DNA of 64,000 bases. Source: Diadema setosum (lineage: Eukaryota; Echinodermata; Echinoidea; Diadematoida; Diadematidae). Positions 55,158-64,000 of the stretch are shown piece by piece (within the stretch, counting starts at the first letter, position 1; the number at the start of each line of letters is the position of its first letter). Under the pieces are notes generated by a model. The model saw nothing but the letters and a program-made list of their open reading frames with translations. It did no database searches and was not told the DNA's origin. A program made the translations under genes and the position numbers. The stretch spans positions 22,649,011 to 22,713,010 of the forward strand of contig CM067075.1 in NCBI GenBank assembly GCA_033980235.1. The letters run 5' to 3'.

Positions 55158-56337
55158 GGTGTTTCAAAAACATTTCCCACATTTGATCATTAATAGTTCA
55201 AAAACTATTCATCCGATAAAAATGTCATTGATATGAGTAATACCTGGATAGTGTACAATTTGGTTGGAGGTACTAGTAATTTGGACGTAAAAGCATAAAT
55301 CAGTTTCATTAAATCTAAGATTGATTTTGAAGTAAGGTTTCAGATTTTGGTCAAATTTTAACCCTCTGTACAAAAATTGAACTTCGCACAGGAACCAATG
55401 ATGTGTATGTGAGTGTGTGCTGACAATGGCCCTGAACAATGGACATGCCTGAACCACCTGTTGACTAGGCGTCAGTCTCGCGCTTCCTGGCACATGAATG
55501 TTTAATCAATAATTCATGTGGATTGCCCTGGGCACTGCTAGTCTCAATTCATGCACGGTAAAGTGCTTGCAAACACCACATCTCATTCCAGCTGGCAATC
55601 ATTTTCAAATTTTGCTTCACATATCACTAAATTTGGGATATAAATAAGCATAAAATGATCTTCAGTTCCTCATTTTAATACAACTGTCTACTAATCAAAT
55701 AGTGTGACAAATTTTTCGCTTTTTTCGGTAAGAAGAGATCAGTTTTGGTAAAGAGTTCAGCAGCATTTATCATTGGGGCGATTTGTTTCACAGTTGACTT
55801 ATTTAAGGCTCCATATACACAAGTGTATATACTCTAATTGATTTTCTTTGCTTCCTGTCACCACGTTTACGATAGAACAGAAGGTATTCATTGTAATTTC
55901 GTTTTTCAGAAGAAGGGAGAGCACTGTCGCGACTCAACGACAGTATCGACAGGCGTTTGACTTTACACAGATACTGCCAGAGGCTGAATAAAGACTACTT
56001 CTGATAGTGGAATTTCTCATGAATGAATAATGAAGCATTCAAACCCTGGCCATTGTCAGGACCATTGTCAGGGTGTTAACCACACACTCCCATACACACC
56101 CATTGACCCCTGTGCACAGTGAAATTTTGTACAGAGGGTTGAAAATAGAGCAAAGTCTGGAACCTAACTGTGAAACTAATCATGGATTTCATGAAATTGA
56201 TTTATGCTTCCATATTTAAACTACCTTCAACCAAATTGTACACTATTCAGCTATCACTCATATTAATGACAGTGTTATCTGATATATATTTTTTGAATTA
56301 TTAAGAATCAAAAGTGGGAAACGTTTTTTGAAACACG
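55158..56337. mobile_element. 1.18 kb inverted-repeat element flanked by TA
   Basis: Ends GGTGTTTCAAAAACATTTCC and GGAAACGTTTTTTGAAACACG, with TA at 55156-55157 and 56338-56339. Inverted similarity continues inward, for example ACCTGGATAGTGTACAATTT near 55241 against AAATTGTACACTATTCAGC near 56235, and TTAACCCTCTGTAC against GTACAGAGGGTTGA. TA plus ends of this kind suggest Tc1/mariner-related. No transposase frame was seen. Confidence 0.7.
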
Positions 56338-56339
56338 TA

Positions 56340-57150
56340 GTACTTTACACTTTGTATTTTGTATTTACTTATTGTTGATGGAAATAAATTGACTTTGAAA
56401 TTGCATAATATCTATTCATAGTGCATGCTGTCTAAAAATTTTGGTAATTATCAACACAGATTGGACATTTTTATTCCGTAGAAATGTACTCAGTATGTTG
56501 TACGAAGCATTCATGTTCCCGCTGTAAGCCAGTATTAAAGGGGATGGCTAGTAACCGATCAGTGGGAATCAGTGGGAATGCTGAGGGATGATTGTTCCAA
56601 TCTTTGTGGGATTCATTTAAGAGTACATAATATAATTATCTACTGTTGTGTGAAAAGTATTTGCTTCAGAACGGTCTCATATTCAAGTAATGGGCAGATT
56701 AATGCCCCGTCACTGACCAGACACGTTAACCTGGAAACATTAAACTGCACATTACTTGTCGTTTCTCGACACGCGGAGATAATGTAGTGGACAAGCTACG
56801 TACATAAGTACTGCTTAAAAATGGTTCAAGAGTCGAGATGCTGGGAAGGACCATTATTAATACTTCTATAATTCTATGTGTGATGTGTAGATTTTGATTT
56901 TAATGCTTAATTGGCATAAAACTATTCCTGCATTTTGAATCATGTATTTTATAAAACAACAACCTGTATTTTAAGAAGTGTGGACATGGGAGTGTTTGAG
57001 CACCCTACATGAAACTCAGAAAAATAACAAATGGAAACAAACTTATAAATACACACAAATAATCACCTAAACATTTTGACAAAAAGATATTCGAGAGTTT
57101 TAAAAAACAAGCATAAAAGGAGAGCCAAACATTTGATTGGCTAGCTGAGA
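56340..57150. repeat. Copy 1 of a diverged low-copy repeat
   Basis: About 56740-57190 resembles 59340-59700. Both share CTCGACACG(C/T)GGAGATA, GACATGGGAGTGT/GACGTGGGAGTGT, CATTTGATTGGCTA and TTCATTATTCC in the same order. No gene is recognised. Confidence 0.5.
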
Positions 57151-57154
57151 GTTA

Positions 57155-57430
57155 TGTTTATTGAAGTTCATTATTCCAAAGGTTCGTTAAACAGAAAATG
57201 AAATGAGGTTCGTTATCCAATCTTTTGGTTTTTTGTTTTCTGGAATACACAAACTGCCTATACTTCGTTCGTTCGTTAATCGTAAAATGAAAAGGATCAG
57301 TCAATCCGAACATTTGTGGCGTTATCCCGAAAGTTCGTTGATCCAGAAATGAATAAGCTTCGTTATTCCGAAGGTTCGTATTTGCTAAAATAAATGGGTC
57401 GTTAATTCAAAGTTTTGTATTCCGAAAAAA
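57155..57430. repeat. Degenerate TTCGTT(A)ATTCCGAA tandem repeat
   Basis: Units such as TTCGTTATTCCGAAGGTTCG and TTCGTTAATCG recur about ten times with spacing of 15-45 bases. A related fragment is at about 59676-59700. Confidence 0.6.
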
Positions 57431-57944
57431 AAAAAAAAACATTGAATCATATATTGCATGTATCCAAGCAATAACATCTAATCCCTTTGGGCTTGTAGGA
57501 TCTGAGGACTTAACCAAAGAAAACAAAGATGATAATGAAGTCACTGGCCATGGCTGAGAAATTGTAGTCTTGTATTAAATTCTGAATACTGAAAACGCCC
57601 TCACTGTACAGAATAAGAAGACGATGATAATCTTCCCATTGCTCCGTGCGATATTTCGCAGGATGGTACAATGTATAATCTCTTTTCCAGTCGTTTTTTA
57701 ATAAGATACTATGCTTTCATGTGAAGAAGATACATTTTTTTATTTCAATGTTAAGGCTATGGAAGACTTCTCAATGAAATGAACAAGTGAAACATCTGAT
57801 CGATGAAATCAACACGGGGAAGTTGGCGTTAGTATGGAATGAAGCGACTGATTGATGTTCTGAGACTATGCAGATATAATGTTAAATCATCTATATTTCA
57901 TAATCTAGATTAAAAAAAAATGAACTACATAATTGATGCAATAA
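57431..57944. other. Stretch without a supported gene
   Basis: AT-rich, A-run at 57425-57440. Nothing recognised. Confidence 0.55.
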
Positions 57945-58111
57945 CAGGGGCGGATCCAAGAATTCTGCAAGGGGGGGGGGGGGGGCTGGGGCGTAACTAT
58001 TATTTTTGGTGCCACTTCCGGGTTTCATTTCATTTTATTTCTTTTGTTTTTAACGATGAATAAAGGGGGTGGGGCGTGCGCCTCTTGCGCCCCCCTCTGG
58101 ATCCGCCACTG
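57945..58111. mobile_element. Solo copy of the GGGCGGATCC unit, hAT-like MITE
   Basis: Begins CAGGGGCGGATCCAAGAATT and ends TCTGGATCCGCCACTG. This gives inverted repeats of 14 bases with one mismatch, of the CAGNG form used by hAT elements. The direct repeat AATAA flanks it (57940-57944 and 58112-58116). This is the same unit that is tandemly arrayed in the fold-back elements, here standing alone. Confidence 0.7.
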
Positions 58112-59339
58112 AATAATTATGTACAAGTATAAATAATCGGGTGAAAAAATAGCCCCCAAAATTATAGTAAGAGACTGGAACCTTATTTTGTAAACAAACC
58201 GACAATCGCAGACAACTTAACAATCAGGTTCTTATGGGATATGAATACTGATGCATTATCCAAGTGGTATAGCTTCTGAATCAGCGGCATATCTATCAAA
58301 AAGTCTATCCCACCCCCCCCCCCCTCCGAACATGCATTTATTGACGTGGCAATCGGTTCATTACTGAGTGATAGTTGAAATCACTGGAAATTGCGGTGTG
58401 TGTTCACAGTCCGGAATGTGGCTTTGAAGGAGATAATCAGGGTACCATTCAGTGACCGGTCGAAAACTGGTGACGAAAAATCGAATATTGCTTGGAAATC
58501 CCGTCTCCCGTCGGCTTTTCTAACGGGAAAATGAATAAAATCTCAATATCCTAATCCTGATACTGAAAATGGAACACAGGATACTGGATTTGCTCTGAAA
58601 TCCTGTTTTCCGTGTTTCATTATGATGAAATGTCGAAAAATGACTCAAAATCCTATTTTCTTAACATTTCAAAAAATAGGAAATGGGAAACAGGTTATCG
58701 GTTCGATATTCGTTTTCCCACAACTTCCTTGGTCTTATGCCAGGAAAAAGTTAGATGTTTTAGCATTAAGAGTTTCGGTCCGTTCATCGTATAGTTTTTC
58801 AAGGTCTACTTGCGAATCAGCTTAGGGTATTACACTTAGGGGATCATTAAGAAACGTTCGTTCTAGGTTATGTCACTGACCTCTGACAGTGACTGTGGAG
58901 ATGCAAAATCTTAATAATATGCCAGGAATTAGACAAAACCTTGTACAATATCTATGAAAATAAACAAGGCATAAAAATTCGTAGTGAGCCCCATACGTGG
59001 GGATACTGTTGAAATGTATTAAGTAATATGACCTACTACTATATACTTTACAAAGCTGTGAGATGGAAAAGACCGCTTCAGACTTCCACAGTTTTGATTT
59101 AAATTCTGATTTAAATGCTTGAGCACGACACTATTCCCGCATTTTGGATCATGAATATATATTCAGAAAGAAAATCCCAGCAACTTGTGTTTGTGCTAAT
59201 ATCATACGCTCAACAAAATCAAGAAAAATAAAAACCTAACCTTTGATCGACCAGGTGTGCTTTAAAGGGCGTGTTCGTTTGAAATCAATAGACCTTTTCC
59301 CAGGATTCTTTAATCCGGGAATGAAAGAAAATCCATATT
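58112..59339. other. Stretch without a supported gene
   Basis: A C-run at about 58311-58325. Short overlapping frames near 58612-58825 have no domain content. Confidence 0.5.
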
Positions 59340-59700
59340 GTAGGCCCCTTTGTTCTGCCCTTTCTCGACACGTGGAGATATTGTATGGAAAGATAAGTAT
59401 AAGGTCGCACTACTTTGCGATACTGTAGTTTTGATATATGACACAATTCCTTCTTTTTTTAATCGTATGTTTTGGATAAAAAGAACACCTGCGCTTGTAA
59501 GTCGTGAAGACGTGGGAGTGTGTGGCAACCATCCACGAACCAAGCAAAAACGGCAGCAGTTGGCTTTAAAAACACAGTCAAACAATGATCCATATATTTT
59601 GGGGGAAAATAAAAGCAAGAATGCGGAAGTGTTAAAAGAATCTATCATTTGATTGGCTATTTTGATTTTAGGGAAAACCTTCATTATTCCGAAGATTCGT
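59340..59700. repeat. Copy 2 of the diverged low-copy repeat
   Basis: Ordered similarity to 56740-57190 (see that entry), with a short TTCATTATTCCGAAG repeat at its end. Confidence 0.5.
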
Positions 59701-60054
59701 TTATCTGTGGTCTACCTAGCTGTGTGCGTGCGTATTGCGTGATACTCGAGTTTTGCTGTAGAAGTTCCCCAATAGTATACTTGTGAATAGAATGAATGCA
59801 GTACTATGACTAAAACACATTACCTAAGTGTGAGGAAAATCAGAAAGTCATTTCCTATGTTATTAGTTTTCAAATTCCACAAAATTCATTTCTTAATGAA
59901 AAGTAAAAATTACTTTCACTTAATTGGTACAATACCATAAGTGTGATATCATCCCCAGTGCTTTCTAAATGAGGTAAGTCGTATGTTTTTCATTATGATA
60001 GAAAAAGGAAATTGAACAGAATTTTATTCTTACACTTTTTAATATCGTTGTTCT

Positions 60055-60425
60055 CCCTTGACGTCATGAAATGTAGTCTTCTCATCCAGTGATGGCGACA
60101 TCGATGCTTAAAAAAAAATAACGCTTGAAAAGATTGTCTGATTTTTCTCTAACTTCATGATGTGTTCTACTAATATTGCTGTATTCATTCAACCCACAAG
60201 TGCGTACCAGGGCTGACAACGTGGAGGTTTGACAACTTGAGCCCAAGGTCTCCTTAAAAAGGATTGAGACCCAAAAATACACGCATCTGCAGCAATATCA
60301 GTAAAAACAAATCTATGAAATTTAGAGGAAACTTTGACAACTCATTCAGAACTTACGAATTTTTGAAGTTTTGGTGACGAGAGAGCTGGATCAGAAGACT
60401 ACTACAGATCATGTCATCACTTGTG
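60055..60425. mobile_element. Decayed relative of the TTAA MITE
   Basis: TAGTCTTCTCATCCAG, GAAAAGATTGTCTGATTTT and CTAATATTGCTGTATTCATTC match the right half of the MITE at 26414-26985. GAATTTTTGAAGTTT and AGAAGACTACTA at 60355-60405 match its left half, in inverted order around a foreign middle. Confidence 0.65.
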
Positions 60426-61563
60426 CACTAAGATATTAAGAAAATATACTGAAAATTCTACACTTTGTCAGTTTTCTAGCCTAACAAAAGAGCACTACAA
60501 TCAACTCTTTCAACAAGCAGAGAGAAAGCATTATGTCCTTGTCAGATGTCAGTAAGAAGGCCAGGGAATGTGGTACTTCTCATATGAAATGCTATCTTGT
60601 GGAATTTTGTTTGGGTTTCACTCCTTTTTCATAAAAAAAAACACACACACACACAAAATATATTTGTATCATGACGTATTGTAAAATAGTAAAATTAATT
60701 CATTCATAGGTTGTGAATCTGATCTCAGGATATTTTGCATATGCAAAATGGTTAAACAAATTCAAAAATACAAAATGAATAAGAAACACTTTTTTGCAAT
60801 ATTACATTCATCATCAGTAGGCCAGATATAAACATACTCTGAGAATGGTTTTATATACATTGTATAGTTGCCCAACATTGTTCGGAAATACATGTAAATT
60901 GTTTATAGCATAATCATAAATAATTGCGGATTTTGCAAGAGTGCTGCATTTTCTTGCATATTTTTCAGACTTTACAATCTGTTATTTTCCACGGGGAGTG
61001 GCGGTATCAATGTCGATTCGTTCATTTATAAGTTTCTGATTTACTTCTACATGCTCTGAGTGAAAACAATGAGAGAAAATATATATACATATATTTCTAT
61101 TAACATTGTCATTGACGCTCCCCGTTTCTTACGTATACCTACCTATTCCTCAGCATTCGCACCACACACACACACACACACACACGCTCACACAGAGACA
61201 TAAGCGTTGCGAAACGAAAAAAAGAAACAATGGGAATTGTCTTTCTGCAACCCACACAATATATCAATATGAAAATCCTTTCTCATGGACTTTGACCTTT
61301 CCCATATATCTCGCCGCTGCGCTCAACTCGAGAGTATTGAATTGGTGGGGAATCCCAACATTATTTCACACCTCTAAATCTTACTTCCCTGGGTGTTTTA
61401 TGCCGTCATATGCTTGAACCAATCAGATTTCAATACATTGGCTCTTAGTCTGTACCCTTTGTACGTCAGTATGCAAAGAAAAGAGAGAAAGAGAAAAAAA
61501 AACCCCACTATCTCCAGATATTCTGTTTATTGAGTGTAGGACAGAGAAAAGCAAATAAAGCCA
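60426..61563. other. Upstream region of the TRIM-type gene
   Basis: Short CA runs at about 60640-60657 and 61162-61183. Otherwise AT-rich with no gene. Confidence 0.55.
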
Positions 61564-61570
61564 TATAAAA
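61564..61570 (+). promoter_or_regulatory. TATA box of the TRIM-type gene
   Basis: CATATAAAAGG lies 174-180 bases before the ATG, predicting a start of transcription near 61595 and a leader of about 150 bases. It is followed by the GC-rich stretch CGTGGCGGCGG. Confidence 0.65.
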
Positions 61571-61743
61571 GGTTCACTGCTAGCCGAGAAACTTCTCGTG
61601 GCGGCGGTTTTTAGTGTTACAGTTGCTTCTTTGTGGAAGATTTATTAACTAAACGCAGTCATCTCTAGTGCTCTGGTTACAACGATCCATCGGTCTAGTT
61701 GACGTCGAGTGTGCCATCTTAGTGAAAATCTCGCAGTTACAAT

Positions 61744-62181
61744 ATGGCGGAAAACGACGACGTAATAGCAGGACATCTTGAATGTCCTGCATGCAAGGAA
61801 ACTTTTAAAGACGCTAGAGATCTGAAATGTCGCCACACCCTTTGTGCAAAGTGTATAGAAAACCTATGTCGTGATGGCAGTAAGGTTGAATGTCCAGAGT
61901 GCCACCAAGTGACGGTTATTGGTGGGAATTCTGCGACATCCACGCTTAAGCCAAATATCTTCGTTAATAGGCTGGTCGAGGCATTGAAAAATAAGAATGC
62001 CACCTCTAACCATGATGGCAAAAACGAGAAAGAACCAGTCTGCGAGAAGCATCGACCAATCCGCAAGAAGTATTTCTGCAAACAATGCCAGGAACTCATG
62101 TGCAGTGAGTGTTTGATGGAAAATCACATAGACCACGCGACTGAGGTTTGTCCCGCAAAGGCAATGTTAATGTCAATGTAA
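61744..62181 (+). CDS. TRIM-type RING/B-box protein, stops before the coiled coil
   Basis: The ATG sits in fair context (ACAATATGG) and is the first after the TATA box. A RING finger covers residues 14-53 with Cys14, Cys17, Cys29, His31, Cys34, Cys37, Cys50 and Cys53. A B-box2 covers residues 100-131 with Cys100, His103, Cys112, Cys115, Cys120, Cys123, His128 and His131. All zinc ligands are present, so an E3 ubiquitin ligase module is expected, probably cytoplasmic. The frame ends at TAA 62179-62181 after 145 codons. The same frame reopens at once and encodes the expected coiled coil, so the TAA is either a disabling mutation, an allele, or defines a short RING/B-box-only product. Such genes are expanded in invertebrate deuterostomes. 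Confidence 0.85.
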   Translation: MAENDDVIAGHLECPACKETFKDARDLKCRHTLCAKCIENLCRDGSKVECPECHQVTVIGGNSATSTLKPNIFVNRLVEALKNKNATSNHDGKNEKEPVCEKHRPIRKKYFCKQCQELMCSECLMENHIDHATEVCPAKAMLMSM

Positions 62182-62679
62182 CAGATTGTCAAGGACAGTA
62201 TACTCAAGCTGAAGCAAAATAAAACAAACATCCATCACCTGCAACAGAAGTACCCTTGTACGGTACATCCGCCCTTTGAGGCAAATATCGAAGATAACAA
62301 GATTAAATTCGAAGAGTCGTTCAGATTGCTTGGGACCATACAGCACAAATTCAACGGTAAAAGAAAGGAGATGATAGACGTCCAGGCACAGCAGCTGGAT
62401 AAGTTTTTTCAATCATGCAAGCGAGGAAAGGATTTGTTAGTCTGTAATAATATAGAGGAAATCACCACAAACTTCAAGCCATGGTCAGAAGAGATGGAAG
62501 CAATTAACTTCCGATTATCGACGATCCCAAATATGGACGGAGAGTACAGAGCTATTACTGACATGGCTCGCACTTGCCTTACTCATATTCAAAAAATTGC
62601 AGCAGTACTGTCAGGTAAGAATCTGATGAAGAATAAAGATAACATCGTGTATTACTTTCGTGCACAAGGGACTGCGTAA
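62182..62679 (+). pseudogene. Coiled-coil continuation of the TRIM-type gene after an in-frame TAA
   Basis: It is in the same frame as the RING/B-box part, with 165 further codons to TAA 62677-62679. The sequence begins QIVKDSILKLKQNKTNI and continues with heptad-like runs (KFEESFRLLGTIQHKF, KEMIDVQAQQLDKFFQSC) typical of the TRIM coiled coil and linker. No NHL, SPRY or filamin domain follows, so even when read together the protein would be a RING-B-box-coiled-coil type of about 310 residues. It keeps one open frame over 165 codons with no second break, which argues the interruption is recent. Confidence 0.75.
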
Positions 62680-63300
62680 CTAAAATATGTATCATTATGG
62701 CCTGAGCCAAAGGATCATGTAAGATATTGCAATCATTCATCGTCCAGCGTCCGTCGTCCTTAAAATTGTTATATTTTTATCTTCTACTTAAAATCAACAA
62801 CAATTAGCAAACAAACGAACAAATTACGAATGTTCACCAGTCTTGGCAGGTAGCATTCGTAGGAGGTTAGGTCCTGTTTACCTTTAGGAGCAGTGATTTG
62901 GAAAATGTTCAAGATATCACTTTTCACTTTTCATGCATATGTGTTGGTCAGTTGTAACACAAAACATCCTACCATATTAAAAAAAATACAATAAAGCCTA
63001 AATTATGAGGAGATATCACCATATTTCTCATTAAATTATAACTGTAAACGGTTTAGTCTGGGAGCATTTTTATTATAATTTTCTTTCTCATTTTGTATAT
63101 TTAACAACATAACATCAATTATACTAGTTCAAATTTTAACATTGGTTGTTTCTATCTCTTACTCACATTTTAGAACTATTTTGAGGCACTAACGCTGGGT
63201 CTTTGTTTTAACTGCAAATGGTAGATTATGCCTTTAATTTCATTTAATGAGCACAACACCCAAGATTGATTAATCATTAAAAATCGTATTTTCTATTGAA
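62680..63300 (+). other. Probable 3' UTR of the TRIM-type gene and beyond
   Basis: AT-rich; holds the polyadenylation signal at 62990-62995. No other coding frame supported. Confidence 0.5.
62990..62995 (+). terminator. Polyadenylation signal downstream of the TRIM-type gene
   Basis: AATAAA about 310 bases after the second stop codon, the first canonical signal in that direction. Confidence 0.5.
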
Positions 63301-64000
63301 CCAAAAGCAAAGGAGCTATTAATGCTTTGAGCACGTTGCGTATAAAGAAGTATTTGACTCTAGTTCAAGTTTGCGGATCTTAGGGCAACATGCCTCCATT
63401 CCCCACCCGAAAAGAAGGCGGGGTCCAAAGTGGACACGCATCATCAAATTTTCACCAAAATTGGGATATATTCTGTTAGAGTGAAAGCATACATATTTGG
63501 ACGAATGGGAACATTTTCTACCCCAAGGGGGCAATTCCCCGGAAAGGGGGGGGGGGGGATACTACACCAAACTGGACCCAATTTCCATATTTTTGTTTTA
63601 TTTTGTTTAAACGAACGGTCTTATTTTCACAGAAGTAGCAAGTGATTATCGTTAGCTTGATGGAATACGGTATGTTCCTGTACAAATGGGTACCATTCAC
63701 TCCTTGCTGGCCCCCAGGGACACAATGCCTGCATGGAAGGAGGGTGGGTGTAAAGCCCCAAACTAAGAAATATTTACAAATTATGTTTTCTCTAGAATCA
63801 GAAGGATTAAATGAATGGACAGGTATAGTTTTGGTTGAGATGAGAACTCGTATTTTATTTCATTTTTTGGCAAGACAATTAGAAACCATTCATATTAAGA
63901 AGCATACAATTCTGAGAGGAATCAGAAGTTTATTTAATGAATATCGGTTTTGAAATGACTGCGATTTTCATAAACAGAGTAAATCAAAGTGATCCTAACA
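63301..64000. other. Stretch without a supported gene
   Basis: A G-run near 63546-63558 and short open frames, one of 103 codons at 63642-63953 with no recognisable domain. I see no firm feature. Confidence 0.5.

Noticed and set aside
62179..62181. Recoded or selenocysteine stop
   Set aside because: The codon is TAA, not TGA, and no SECIS-like structure was recognised. A simple nonsense change is more likely.
63642..63953. 103-codon frame near the right edge
   Set aside because: Composition is plausible but no domain, splice site or promoter supports it; left as unassigned.

Overview
The window is animal nuclear DNA: spliced genes, AATAAA signals, TATA boxes, a TRIM-type gene, LINE and LTR retrotransposon remains, and dense DNA-transposon layering. 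A marine deuterostome invertebrate is my best guess, echinoderm most likely. This rests on the abundance of fold-back elements (sea urchin TU elements are the classic example) and on MITE and TRIM styles. It is inference; no host gene here fixes the species. Roughly two thirds of the window is mobile DNA.

Region 1 (1-5.2 kb) is the capsid end of a Polinton/Maverick (adintovirus-like) element. On the + strand lie the end of a probable penton-like minor capsid gene, a small basic core protein, an F54H12.2-family capsid protein and an adenain-type cysteine protease. All are open, tightly spaced, and end at one AATAAA. Two genes converge on them from the - strand: an unrecognised protein with a hydrophobic N-terminus and acidic tail, and a two-exon gene joining a WW domain to a PC4/SUB1 domain. 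That fusion has its own TATA box, with a cluster of POU-octamer-like repeats and a CRE further upstream.

Region 2 (5.7-39.7 kb) is a nest of fold-back elements. Two long inverted-repeat units, A (about 5.78-24.70 kb) and B (about 24.70-39.68 kb), abut head to head at a hairpin near 24.72 kb. Unit A holds three insertions. The first is an 8.55 kb fold-back element (6451-15002) with TGTAG...CTACA ends, a 5-bp target duplication and large arrays of a 'GGGCGGATCC' unit in opposite orientations. The second is a hAT-like element carrying a satellite (15912-18304). The third is a pogo-like element with a higher-order repeat (20418-23436). Unit B holds a TTAA MITE, a short retroposed 3' end, a nearly complete Ty3/Gypsy element on the - strand (28445-34505, with a small GC-rich MITE in one LTR), and a second copy of the hAT-like satellite element (37044-39146). 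Most insertions can be checked against an uninterrupted paralogous site inside this window, which also gives a relative insertion order.

Region 3 (39.7-61.5 kb) is mostly decayed sequence: a RecQ-like helicase relic, a TTAA inverted-repeat element, a second truncated Gypsy element with a minisatellite in its LTR, an inverted LTR-like block, an AACGTT-rich repeat, one plausible terminal exon, a CR1/L2-type LINE tail, a TA-flanked MITE, a solo copy of the 'GGGCGGATCC' unit, and degenerate duplicated segments.

Region 4 (61.5-63.0 kb) is a TRIM-type gene (RING, B-box2, coiled coil) with a good TATA box and polyadenylation signal. A TAA codon interrupts it between the B-box and the coiled coil.
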